The notes below the pieces were generated by a model. It saw nothing but the letters and a program-made list of their open reading frames with translations, was not told where the DNA came from and made no database searches. DNA of 64,000 nt from Variovorax boronicumulans NBRC 103145 (GTDB lineage Bacteria; Pseudomonadota; Gammaproteobacteria; Burkholderiales; Burkholderiaceae_C): NCBI RefSeq assembly GCF_001591345.1, contig NZ_BCUS01000002.1, positions 90,180 to 154,179 of the forward strand, given 5' to 3'. Shown piece by piece: positions 55,932-64,000 of this stretch. The position numbers and the translations under genes were made by a program. The first letter of the stretch is position 1, and every line of letters starts with the position of its first letter.

Positions 55932-58526
55932 TCAGTCGGCTTTCGTGGCGGCGAGGAAGTCTTGGGCAAAACGCTGCAGCACCCCGCCGGCTTCGTAGAT
56001 GGAGACCTCCTCGGCGGTGTCGAGGCGGCAGGTCATGGGCACGTCGAGCCGTTCGCCATTGCGGCGGTGCACGACCAGCATGAGGTCGGCGCGCGGGGTG
56101 CGCGCGCCGGTCACATCGTAGGTCTCGGTGCCGTCCAAGCCGAGCGTGAGGCGGTTGGTGCCCGGCTTGAATTCGAGCGGCAGCACGCCCATGCCGATCA
56201 GGTTGGTGCGGTGGATGCGCTCGAAGCCTTCGGCCGCGATCGCTTCCACGCCGGCCAGCCGCACGCCCTTGGCGGCCCAGTCGCGCGACGAGCCCTGGCC
56301 GTAGTCGGCGCCGGCCACGATGATCAGCGGCTGCTTGCGCAGCATGTAGGTCTCGATAGCCTCCCACATGCGCATCACCTCGCCCTCGGGTTCCACGCGC
56401 GCCAGCGATCCGGCGCGCACCGTGCCGTCGGCCTTGCGCACCATCGCGTTCTTCAGCGTGGGGTTGGCGAAGGTGGCGCGCTGCGCCGTGAGGTGGTCGC
56501 CGCGGTGGGTGGCGTAGGAGTTGAAGTCGTCCTCGGGCAGGCCCATGCGCTGCAGATACTGGCCGGCCGCGCTGTCGAGCAGGATCGCGTTCGACGGCGA
56601 CAGGTGGTCGGTCGTGATGTTGTCCGGCAGGATCGCCAGCGGCCGCATGCCCTTGAGCGTGCGTTCGCCGGCCAGTGCGCCTTCCCAGTACGGCGGGCGA
56701 CGGATGTAGGTGGAAGCGGGGCGCCAGTCGTACAGCGGCGCGACCTGCTCGCCCGTGTCGGGCTGGATCGCGAACATCGGCTCGTACACCTGACGGAAGT
56801 GCGCGGGCTTCACGCTGGCCTTGACGATGGCGTCGATCTCTTCATCGCTGGGCCAGAGATCCTTGAGGCGGATCTCCTTGCCATCGACCACGGTGAGCAC
56901 GTCCTTCTCGATGTCGAAGCGCACCGTGCCCGCGATGGCGTAAGCCACCACCAGCGGCGGCGAAGCCAGGAAGGCCTGCTTCGCGTACGGATGGATGCGC
57001 CCGTCGAAGTTGCGGTTGCCCGAGAGCACGGCGGTGGCGTACAGGTCGCGATCGACGATCTCCTGCTGGATGGCCGGATCGAGCGCGCCCGACATGCCGT
57101 TGCACGAGGTGCAGGCATAGGCCACCACGCCGAAGCCCAGCTGTTCGAGCTCGCGCATCAGGCCGGCATCTTCCAGGTACAGCGTGACCGCTTTCGAGCC
57201 GGGCGCGAGCGAGGTCTTGACCCACGGCTTGCGCGCCAGCCCCACGCGGTTGGCATTGCGCGCGAGCAGGCCCGCGGCGATCACGTTGCGCGGGTTGCTG
57301 GTGTTGGTGCAGCTGGTGATGGCCGCGATGATCACTGCGCCGTCGGGCATCTGGCCGGGCACGTCGTCCCACGGGGCGGCGATGCCGCGTGCCGCGAGGT
57401 CGGCGGTGGCGACGCGCGCATGCGGGTTCGAGGGGCCGGCCATGTTGCGCACGACGCTCGACAGATCGAACTGAAGCACGCGCTCGTACACGACTTCGGC
57501 GAGCGTGTCGGCCCACAGGCCCGCCTGCTTGGCATAGACCTCGACCAGGCGCACCTGCTCGTCGGCGCGGCCCGTGAGGCGCAGGTAGTCAAGCGTCTGC
57601 GTGTCGATGGCGAACATCGCGGCGGTGGCGCCGTACTCGGGCGCCATGTTGGAGATGGTCGCGCGGTCGCCCAGCGTGAGGCTGGCCGCGCCTTCGCCGT
57701 GGAACTCCAGGTACGCGCCCACCACCTTCGCCGCGCGCAGGAACTCGGTGAGCGCGAGCACGACGTCGGTGGCCGTGATGCCCGGCTGCGGCCGGCCCGC
57801 CAGGCGCACGCCGACGATGTCGGGCAGCCGCATCCACGAGGCGCGGCCGAGCATCACGTTCTCGGCCTCGAGCCCGCCCACGCCGACGGCGACGACGCCC
57901 AGCGCATCGACGTGCGGCGTGTGGCTGTCGGTGCCCACCAGCGTGTCGGGGTAGGCCACGCCGTCCTGCGCATGCACGACGGGCGACATCCGCTCCAGGT
58001 TGATCTGGTGCATGATCCCGTTCCCCGGCGGGATCACCTCCATGTTGCGGAAGGCCCGCTTCGTCCATTCGATGAAGTGAAAGCGGTCTTCGTTGCGCCG
58101 GTCCTCGATGGCGCGGTTCTTCGCGAAGGCATCAGGGTCGAAGCCGCCGCACTCCACCGCCAGCGAGTGGTCGACGATGAGCTGCACCGGCACCACGGGG
58201 TTCACCTGCGACGGGTCGCCGCCCTGTTCGGCGATGGCGTCGCGCAGGCCGGCCAGGTCGACCAGCGCGGTCTGGCCCAGGATGTCGTGGCAGACCACGC
58301 GCGCGGGGAACCACGGAAAGTCATGGTCGCGCCGACGCTCGATGAGCTGCGTGAGGCTCTGCACGAGGATCGCCGGGTCGCAGCGGCGCACGAGGTTCTC
58401 GGCATGCACGCGCGCGGTGTAGGGCATCGTGGCCCAGGCGCCGGCGCGGATCACCTCGACGGCTGCGCGTGCATCGAAGTAGTCCAGCGCGGTGCCGGGA
58501 AGGTTCTTGCGGTAGTCGGTGTTCAT
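55932..58526 (-). CDS. acnD: Fe/S-dependent 2-methylcitrate dehydratase AcnD
   Basis: Aconitase-family enzyme of 864 residues dehydrating 2-methylcitrate. [4Fe-4S] ligands are in ITSCTNTSNPRN and CTSCNGMSG; substrate loop GADYGQGSSRDWAAKG. ATG 58526 gives the family N-terminus MNTDYRKNLPGTALDYFD; the longer GTG frame at 58547 has no support. It replaces PrpD in this version of the pathway and works with PrpF. Confidence 0.96.
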   Translation of the reverse strand: MNTDYRKNLPGTALDYFDARAAVEVIRAGAWATMPYTARVHAENLVRRCDPAILVQSLTQLIERRRDHDFPWFPARVVCHDILGQTALVDLAGLRDAIAEQGGDPSQVNPVVPVQLIVDHSLAVECGGFDPDAFAKNRAIEDRRNEDRFHFIEWTKRAFRNMEVIPPGNGIMHQINLERMSPVVHAQDGVAYPDTLVGTDSHTPHVDALGVVAVGVGGLEAENVMLGRASWMRLPDIVGVRLAGRPQPGITATDVVLALTEFLRAAKVVGAYLEFHGEGAASLTLGDRATISNMAPEYGATAAMFAIDTQTLDYLRLTGRADEQVRLVEVYAKQAGLWADTLAEVVYERVLQFDLSSVVRNMAGPSNPHARVATADLAARGIAAPWDDVPGQMPDGAVIIAAITSCTNTSNPRNVIAAGLLARNANRVGLARKPWVKTSLAPGSKAVTLYLEDAGLMRELEQLGFGVVAYACTSCNGMSGALDPAIQQEIVDRDLYATAVLSGNRNFDGRIHPYAKQAFLASPPLVVAYAIAGTVRFDIEKDVLTVVDGKEIRLKDLWPSDEEIDAIVKASVKPAHFRQVYEPMFAIQPDTGEQVAPLYDWRPASTYIRRPPYWEGALAGERTLKGMRPLAILPDNITTDHLSPSNAILLDSAAGQYLQRMGLPEDDFNSYATHRGDHLTAQRATFANPTLKNAMVRKADGTVRAGSLARVEPEGEVMRMWEAIETYMLRKQPLIIVAGADYGQGSSRDWAAKGVRLAGVEAIAAEGFERIHRTNLIGMGVLPLEFKPGTNRLTLGLDGTETYDVTGARTPRADLMLVVHRRNGERLDVPMTCRLDTAEEVSIYEAGGVLQRFAQDFLAATKAD

Positions 58527-58587
58527 GGGGCGCTTGTCGCTCGGCACCCGCGCGCAGGCACGGGCACCTTTTCTTCTTCTCGTGTTT

Positions 58588-59745
58588 TTACTTCCGATCC
58601 TGGATCGGCGCGAACTTCAGGTCTTCGGGGCCCGTGTAGTTGGCGCTCGGCCGGATGATCTTGTTGTCGATGCGCTGTTCGATGATGTGCGCGGCCCAGC
58701 CCGAGGTGCGCGCAATGACGAACAGCGGCGTGAACATGGCCGTGGGCACGCCCATCATGTGGTAGCTCACGGCGCTGAACCAGTCGAGGTTGGGGAACAT
58801 CTGCTTCACGTCCCACATCACGGCCTCGAGCCGCTCGGCAATGTCGAACATCTTGGTCGAGCCGGCCTCCTGCGACAGCGTGCGCGCCACGCCCTTGATG
58901 ACCACGTTGCGCGGGTCGCTCACGGTGTAGACGGGGTGGCCGAAGCCGATCACGACTTCCTTGGCGGCGACGCGGCGGCGGATGTCGGCCTCGGCTTCGT
59001 CGGGTGCGTCGTAGCGCTTCTGGATCTCGAAGGCCACCTCGTTCGCGCCGCCGTGCTTGGGGCCGCGCAGCGCACCGATGGCGCCGGTGATGGCCGAGTA
59101 CACATCGGAGCCCGTGCCCGCGACCACGCGCGCCGTGAAGGTGGAGGCGTTGAACTCGTGCTCGGCATAGAGGTTGAGCGAGGTGTGCATCGCGCGCTCC
59201 CACTGTGCGCTGGGCTTGCGCCCGTGCAGCAGGTGCAGGAAGTGCGCGCCGATGGAGTCGTCGTCGGTTTCCACTTCGATGCGCCGGCCCTGCGTGGACC
59301 AGTGGTACCAGTACAGCAGCATCGAGCCGAGCGAGGCCATCAGTCGGTCGGCGATGTCGCGCGCGCCGGGCAGGTTGTGGTCTTCCTTCTCGGGCAGCAG
59401 GCAGCCCAGCGACGAGACGCCGGTGCGCATCACGTCCATCGGGTGCGCGCTGGCGGGCAGCTGCTCCAGCGCCTCCTTCAGGCTCGCGGGCAGGCCGCGC
59501 ATGGCCTTGAGCTTGGCCTTGTAGGCACGCAGCTCGGCGGCCGTGGGCAGCTTGCCGTGCACCAGCAGGTGCGCGATTTCCTCGAACTCGCAGACCTCGG
59601 CGATGTCCAGGATGTCGTAGCCGCGGTAGTGCAGGTCGTTGCCGGTGCGGCCCACGGTGCACAGGGCGGTGTTGCCGGCGGTCACGCCCGACAGGGCGAC
59701 GGATTTCTTGGGCTTGAAGCCGGTGGGGGTGGCGGTGTCGTTCAT
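58588..59745 (-). CDS. prpC: 2-methylcitrate synthase PrpC
   Basis: Citrate-synthase-family enzyme of 385 residues condensing propionyl-CoA and oxaloacetate. Motifs include [14 protein letters not shown] and the N-terminal [20 protein letters not shown] region. Starts at 59745, overlapping the thioesterase stop by ATGA. Confidence 0.97.
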   Translation of the reverse strand: MNDTATPTGFKPKKSVALSGVTAGNTALCTVGRTGNDLHYRGYDILDIAEVCEFEEIAHLLVHGKLPTAAELRAYKAKLKAMRGLPASLKEALEQLPASAHPMDVMRTGVSSLGCLLPEKEDHNLPGARDIADRLMASLGSMLLYWYHWSTQGRRIEVETDDDSIGAHFLHLLHGRKPSAQWERAMHTSLNLYAEHEFNASTFTARVVAGTGSDVYSAITGAIGALRGPKHGGANEVAFEIQKRYDAPDEAEADIRRRVAAKEVVIGFGHPVYTVSDPRNVVIKGVARTLSQEAGSTKMFDIAERLEAVMWDVKQMFPNLDWFSAVSYHMMGVPTAMFTPLFVIARTSGWAAHIIEQRIDNKIIRPSANYTGPEDLKFAPIQDRK

Positions 59746-60152
59746 GCGGGTTCCTTGTCTGTAGGCACGGTGTTCAGGTAGGTGTTGCGCAGGCGCGCCG
59801 GACGGCCGCGGCCGTCGACGGCCACCATCTCGAACAGGCCTTTCAGCGACGGGCGGGCTTCGCCGTCGGGCGGCTCGGCCGCGCCGGTGACGCAGACCGT
59901 GAGCGAGCTGCGCCCGGCGCGCGTCACCCAGGCCCGCAGGCGCAGCACATGGCCGACGGGCACGGGCGCCAGAAACTGCGCGTCGCCCAGGCTGGCCATC
60001 ACCACGTCGGATTTCGCGAAGGCGCGCGCGGCGAGGAACGCGGCCTTGGACATCAGCAGCAGGGCGTTGCCGCCGAACAGCGTGCCGTAGTGGTTGGCGT
60101 GCTCGGGGAACACGATGTCGGTCAGCTCGATGGCGGCGGATCGGTTTGTCAT
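59742..60152 (-). CDS. hotdog-fold acyl-CoA thioesterase
   Basis: 136 residues; hotdog domain with the sequence [20 protein letters not shown] typical of YciA/BFIT-type acyl-CoA hydrolases. It is the first gene of the prp operon and is coupled to prpC. It may relieve propionyl-CoA or other short acyl-CoA accumulation; substrate is inference. Confidence 0.88.
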   Translation of the reverse strand: MTNRSAAIELTDIVFPEHANHYGTLFGGNALLLMSKAAFLAARAFAKSDVVMASLGDAQFLAPVPVGHVLRLRAWVTRAGRSSLTVCVTGAAEPPDGEARPSLKGLFEMVAVDGRGRPARLRNTYLNTVPTDKEPA

Positions 60153-60154
60153 GC

Positions 60155-60256
60155 TTCGCAATTTACGCAATCGAACGCCCATAATGAAGGCCTGAATTGG
60201 CGAATCATTGCGAATGAAGATGGCTGATTTTGCAAATATTGCGAATATCGCAAAGA
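60155..60256. promoter_or_regulatory. operator cluster between the prp operon and its regulator
   Basis: The divergent intergenic region is AT-rich and has at least five TTGCGAA-like half sites: TTCGCAA (60155), TTACGCAA (60163), ATTGCGAAT (60208 and 60239), TTTTGCAAATATT (60228-60240) and ATCGCAAAG (60247). TTTGCAAA-type elements are the known sites of RamB/ScfR-type regulators. They sit next to both start sites. Confidence 0.65.
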
Positions 60257-60272
60257 CCCACGAGGTGACCCG

Positions 60273-61700
60273 ATGAGCAAGACCTTCATGGGCGTGCGCC
60301 TGCGCACGCTGCGCGCCGAACGCGGCCTCACGCAGGTGGCGCTGGCCCAGATGCTGGGCCTGTCGCCGAGCTACCTGAACCAGATCGAGCAGAACCAGCG
60401 CCCGCTCACCGTGGCCGTGCTGCTGCGCATCAGCAAGACGCTCGGCGTCGACGTGCAGCAGTTCTCCGAAGACGAGGAAGCGCGGCTCGTGGCCAGCATG
60501 CGCGAGGCGCTGGCGGACAACCCCGGCGGCGAGGCCGTGGCGCTGCCCGAGCTGCGCGAGGTGGCGTCGCAGATGCCGGCCGTGGCGCGCGCGCTGCTGG
60601 CCTTGCACCGCCGCCACCAGGAGGCGCAGGAGCGGCTGGAGCTCATGGCCGCCGAACTCGGCGACGGGCGCGGCGACATCTCGCGCAGCCGGCCCATGCC
60701 TTTCGAGGTGGTGCGCGATTTCTTCTTTGCGCACCAGAACCATTTCGACCCGCTCGACACCGCCGCCGAATCGCTCGCGGCCGAGGCCCGCGCGCAGGGC
60801 GGCCCGCTCGCCGAATGGCTCCAGCAGCGGCTTCTTTCGGCGCACGGCGTGCGCGTGGTGCCGGGCGACGAAGGAGAAGGTGCGCTCGACAGCCAGCGCC
60901 GCTACGACCCGGCCCGCCGCGTGCTGCGCCTGTCGGCCGGCCTGGAGCCGGGCCAGCAGGCCTTCCAGCTGGCCACGCAGCTGGCGCTGCTGGAGCAGGC
61001 CGCGCTCATCGAGTCGCTGGTCGTGCAGGCCGATTTCGGCGACGCCCCGGCCCACGCGCTCGCGCGCATCGGGCTGGCCAACTACTTCGCGGCGGCCGTG
61101 CTGTTGCCCTACGGCCCGTTCCTGCAGGCGGCCGAGGCGCTGCGCTACGACATCGACCTGCTCGCGCGCCAGTTCGGCGTGGGCTTCGAAACCGTCTGCC
61201 ACCGCCTGAGCAGCCTGCAGCGCCCGGGCGCGTCGGGCGTGCCTTTCTTCTTCATCCGCGTGGACCGGGCTGGCAACATCTCCAAGCGGCAGTCGGCCAC
61301 GCACTTCCACTTCTCCAAGACCGGCGGCACCTGTCCGCTGTGGAACGTGTACGAGGCCTTCGCGCAGCCCGGGCGCGTGCTGCCGCAGCTGGCGCGCATG
61401 CCCGACGGCCGCGCCTACCTGTGGATCGCGCGCACCGTGTCGCACGGCCAGCGCGGCTTCGGTTCACCGAGCAAGACCTTCTCGATCGGCCTGGGCTGCG
61501 ACATCCGCCACGCCCCGCGCCTGGTCTACGCCAAGGGCCTGGACCTGAAGGACCCCGACGTGCCCACGCCCATCGGCATGGGCTGCAAGGTCTGCGAGCG
61601 CGTGGCCTGCCCGCAGCGGGCATTCCCGTTCATCGGACGGCCGCTGGATGTGAACGAGAACGAAAGCCGGTTCACGCCCTACGCCGTGGCCGGTGCGTAG
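60273..61700 (+). CDS. XRE-type short-chain fatty acyl regulator of the prp operon
   Basis: 475 residues: N-terminal helix-turn-helix (8-65; LRTLRAERGLTQVALAQMLG), central IrrE-like/peptidase-type region (AHALARIGLANYFAAAVLLP), and a C-terminal domain with conserved cysteines (GCDIRH, GMGCKVCERVACPQ). This layout is that of RamB/PrpR (ScfR) regulators, which respond to short acyl-CoAs and, in mycobacterial PrpR, carry a 4Fe-4S cluster. Cluster binding here is inferred. Divergent from the prp operon. ATG 60273 follows GAGGTGACC. Confidence 0.92.
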   Translation: MSKTFMGVRLRTLRAERGLTQVALAQMLGLSPSYLNQIEQNQRPLTVAVLLRISKTLGVDVQQFSEDEEARLVASMREALADNPGGEAVALPELREVASQMPAVARALLALHRRHQEAQERLELMAAELGDGRGDISRSRPMPFEVVRDFFFAHQNHFDPLDTAAESLAAEARAQGGPLAEWLQQRLLSAHGVRVVPGDEGEGALDSQRRYDPARRVLRLSAGLEPGQQAFQLATQLALLEQAALIESLVVQADFGDAPAHALARIGLANYFAAAVLLPYGPFLQAAEALRYDIDLLARQFGVGFETVCHRLSSLQRPGASGVPFFFIRVDRAGNISKRQSATHFHFSKTGGTCPLWNVYEAFAQPGRVLPQLARMPDGRAYLWIARTVSHGQRGFGSPSKTFSIGLGCDIRHAPRLVYAKGLDLKDPDVPTPIGMGCKVCERVACPQRAFPFIGRPLDVNENESRFTPYAVAGA

Positions 61701-61914
61701 GTACTACCAAGGTACAGGCTGCCCGTCTGATCCCGAGTGCGGTTCGCAGCAACGCGCAGGTTTGCACAGGGCCGTGGCTATGATGGTTGCATCAACAGGG
61801 AGTAGAGCCGAATGGCCACAGGTATCCAGAGCGAGGGTCATTCCTCGAGCGTCAGCACGACCGTCTGCTGCGCGTGCGTCCGAACATTGCCGCTGCTGCG
61901 CGCGCACGCCTGAC

Positions 61915-62247
61915 ATGTCCGGCCAACCTGTGGAAGACGGGCAGCGCACGGACATCGATGCCGAAATGTCGCGCTCGTCCTGGGCGTTCTTCTTCTGGAT
62001 CTCTTTCTTACCGGCGCTGGCGTTGATTCTTGAGCTGTCGGACGACGCGAGCGTCAACGGAAATCTGAATTCGATACCAGCCGCTATTGGCTACCTTGCG
62101 GTTTTCGGACTTGCATTCTTGGCAGTCATGTTTCTGGTGGTGTGGATCATCGGGGGATGGACCAGAACGCGTGCCGTCAGCATCGCAGGGCTTTTTCTTG
62201 GGATACCGCTGGCGATACTGGTGTTTGCCCACTTCGGGAGCAGTTGA
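61915..62247 (+). CDS. small three-segment membrane protein
   Basis: Orphan of 110 residues. Hydrophobic segments at about 23-41, 57-80 and 88-107, short acidic N-terminus. ATG 61915 chosen because the longer frame upstream is Arg/Ala/Ser-rich and unlike protein. The 214 bases before it (61701-61914) contain no recognised element apart from a possible 33-codon frame. No family recognised. Confidence 0.55.
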   Translation: MSGQPVEDGQRTDIDAEMSRSSWAFFFWISFLPALALILELSDDASVNGNLNSIPAAIGYLAVFGLAFLAVMFLVVWIIGGWTRTRAVSIAGLFLGIPLAILVFAHFGSS

Positions 62248-62355
62248 CATGCCAAGGGGCATGGGCAGTGGCAACCCTCGGCGATGCACGCTGTCGGCTG
62301 GGCCCGTACCTGTGAGTGAAGAAGTCGGCCGCTGCTTTGGGATGCAAAGCAAAGC

Positions 62356-63426
62356 GTGAAAGATCTCCAAATCTTGAAACCTCGTCACAACCGTTCTTTG
62401 GCAAGAGCCTGCAAGGCCATCGCATCCATTGGCGTTCTCTTGTGCCTTGCGGGATGCCCGCCGGTCCTGATCCCCTATGTCTCACGCGATGTGGAGACCC
62501 AGAGGATGGTCGAGATGAAGTTGATGAATCTCGATGCCAATGAGGATTTGCATCTCTTGAAAACATGCCGACTGTCCAGCAGGGCAACGGTCGAAGGCTG
62601 CAGCGGCCCCCTCGACGTTTCTTTGCTGGTCCGCCCTGTGGGCTGGTCTGTCAGGAAATTTGCCCTGCAAGATCCTTCGAAAATTGCCAAGGTCACAGAG
62701 GGCCGTTTCGGGTTCTCGTTGCGATCGCATTTCTCCGGCGTCCATGGTTTTGGCCGGCCGACGATCGCGAAGCACAACGCGCCGGACACCTTCATCGGTT
62801 ATTTCGTCGACGCCTACGGTTGGACGTCCCTGGTCTGGCTTGGCAAAGACGCCTTGTCTCCCGACGAATCGGATCCGAAGCCATCGTTCCCGGAGCGACA
62901 GTTCCTGCATGTGACCCTGCCGAAGAAGAATGCGAACGCATCGCCTGCATTGGTCCTTCAAGAGGGGGACAAGGTCTGGCTCTTCATGGATGCCGGTGAT
63001 CAATGTCTGTCCGAGCATTGCTTCGCAGTCGATGAGGTGCTGCAAGCGCGTGTCGACCCAGTGCCCGAGCGATTCAGGAATCGCCGGTTCGAGCTCTACT
63101 TCGCTCGCGACCTGCGGTACGAGGCGAACGAGGTCACCACGAAAAACTTCGACGCGGTCGTCAAATCAAGAACGGGGACAGGGGGTGAAAGATCGCTTCT
63201 GATCGGGCCGCTTCCGAAGCCGAAGGGAGACTTCGCATTCGATGAACGGGTGATTCCGGCGTCACGTTTCTCTGACGCATCGCCATCGGTCGCTTGCGAA
63301 TGGGTGTCCTACTCAGCGGGGACGGTGGTGATGCTCACTGCGGAGAACAGTGTGAAGAGCACGATGAAGCTCTCGGGATGTACCGTTCTCGAACCATACG
63401 TCCCATGGACCCTCGAGGCACGCTAG
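62356..63426 (+). CDS. putative lipoprotein of unknown function
   Basis: 356 residues. Lipoprotein signal peptide with lipobox LAGC (Cys34) preceded by a hydrophobic stretch (IASIGVLLCLAG). No known domain recognised in the mature part, which looks like a folded periplasmic protein with few low-complexity segments. GTG 62356 is the longest start. Codon use is less GC-rich than that of the flagellar genes, suggesting acquisition. Confidence 0.7.
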   Translation: MKDLQILKPRHNRSLARACKAIASIGVLLCLAGCPPVLIPYVSRDVETQRMVEMKLMNLDANEDLHLLKTCRLSSRATVEGCSGPLDVSLLVRPVGWSVRKFALQDPSKIAKVTEGRFGFSLRSHFSGVHGFGRPTIAKHNAPDTFIGYFVDAYGWTSLVWLGKDALSPDESDPKPSFPERQFLHVTLPKKNANASPALVLQEGDKVWLFMDAGDQCLSEHCFAVDEVLQARVDPVPERFRNRRFELYFARDLRYEANEVTTKNFDAVVKSRTGTGGERSLLIGPLPKPKGDFAFDERVIPASRFSDASPSVACEWVSYSAGTVVMLTAENSVKSTMKLSGCTVLEPYVPWTLEAR

Positions 63427-63454
63427 TGCGCTTCGAGGGCTCCTTCCGACAGAG

Positions 63455-64000
63455 TCAGAGCGAGGAGGGAGGCGTGGCGCTCGCCTCGCTCCACCCACCC
63501 CCCAGCGCCTTGTAGATCGCCAGCCGGTTCGTCTGCTCCGTGAGCTGCAAACCGATCAGCGTCTGCTGCGCCGCATAGTCGCTGCGCTGCGCGTCCAGCA
63601 CGTCGAGGTAGTTGGCGGCACCGCTCTTGAAGAGCGACTGCGAGAGCTCGAAGCTGCGCGCGGTGGCGGCGCGCAGCGAGCGCTGCGCGTCGAGGCGCTC
63701 GGCCAGCGTGCGGCGTTCGGCCAGGGCGTCGGCGACTTCGCGGAAGGCGGTCTGCACGGCCTTCTCGTAGGTGGCGATCTGGATCTTCTGCTGTGCCTGC
63801 GCCACCTGCAGGTTGGCGCGGTTGGCGCCGCCGTCGAAGATCGGCACGCTGATCGACGGCGCGAAGCTCCAGGCCTTGCTGCCGCTCGCGAACAGGCCCG
63901 AGAGCGTGCTGCTCGCGGTGCCGGCCGAGGCGGTGAGCGCGATGCGCGGGAAGAAGGCCGCGCGCGCCGCGCCGATGTCGGCATTGCTCGCGCGCAGCGC
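63455..64000 (-). CDS. outer-membrane efflux protein, C-terminal part (partial)
   Basis: The reading frame enters from beyond 64000 and ends at 63455. About 180 residues of a TolC/NodT-type factor are visible: [71 protein letters not shown]. It would form the outer-membrane channel of a tripartite pump whose other genes probably lie further right. Confidence 0.92.
   Translation of the reverse strand, partial: ALRASNADIGAARAAFFPRIALTASAGTASSTLSGLFASGSKAWSFAPSISVPIFDGGANRANLQVAQAQQKIQIATYEKAVQTAFREVADALAERRTLAERLDAQRSLRAATARSFELSQSLFKSGAANYLDVLDAQRSDYAAQQTLIGLQLTEQTNRLAIYKALGGGWSEASATPPSSL

Noticed and set aside
61812..61913. Short frame of 33 codons starting ATGGCCACAGG with GGGAG upstream.
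   Set aside because: Composition is Cys/Ser/Val without any recognisable feature, and the region is otherwise non-coding; not enough support for a gene.

Overview
This window is a large flagellar and chemotaxis locus from a GC-rich betaproteobacterium. Gene content and order (flhDC master regulator, enteric-type flagellin, kdsA, a 2-methylcitrate cluster of the acnD/prpF type with an XRE/short-chain-acyl regulator) point to the Comamonadaceae, most probably Variovorax or a close relative. That assignment is inference from gene order and protein style; no marker gene is present.

Layout: 1-92, the end of an unidentified upstream gene. 146-5775, a transducer block (MCP, Aer-like PAS-MCP, cheW, MCP) opened by a sigma-28 promoter. 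5802-9092, flgK and flgL behind a second sigma-28 promoter. 9093-18529, a non-flagellar stretch: pentapeptide-repeat protein, a decayed copy of the flgL 3' end, a secreted orphan, kdsA, a SMI1/KNR4 protein, a LysR/tautomerase pair, a secreted MetX-like hydrolase, a LytS/LytTR two-component pair and a membrane-anchored orphan. 18530-29581 (minus strand), fliF-G-H-I-J-K-L-M-N-O-P-Q-R for the MS ring, C ring, export ATPase and export gate. 29862-36359 (plus), fliE, then fliC behind a third sigma-28 promoter, flaG, fliD, fliS, fliT, a second FliK-like gene and a short FlhB-C-domain homologue. 36686-46567, flhDC, motAB, cheA, an HDOD gene, cheR-D-B-Y-Z. 46702-53839, flhB-flhA-flhF-flhG-fliA. 53846-60152 (minus), propionate catabolism (thioesterase, prpC, acnD, prpF, an isocitrate-lyase-family enzyme) with its divergent regulator at 60273-61700. 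61915-63426, two orphan envelope genes. 63455-64000, the end of an outer-membrane efflux factor.

The flagellar genes give a nearly complete set for the distal half of the machine: export apparatus, rotor, hook-filament junction, filament, cap, chaperones, stator, the complete chemotaxis phosphorelay, the FlhDC master regulator and the FliA late sigma factor. Rod, hook and flgM genes are not here and presumably lie upstream of position 1. Many genes overlap by ATGA or GTGA, which suggests translational coupling.

No mobile element, CRISPR array, tRNA or rRNA was seen. The most unusual items are an FlhG homologue lacking both Walker-A lysines beside an FlhF with a C-terminal extension of about 400 residues; a second FliK paired with a free-standing FlhB C-domain homologue; a 17-bp near-perfect hairpin between fliC and flaG; a degenerate-EAL/HDOD gene inside the che operon; an 88%-identical 49-bp fragment of flgL downstream of an apparently inserted gene; and a non-canonical lyase in the prp operon.
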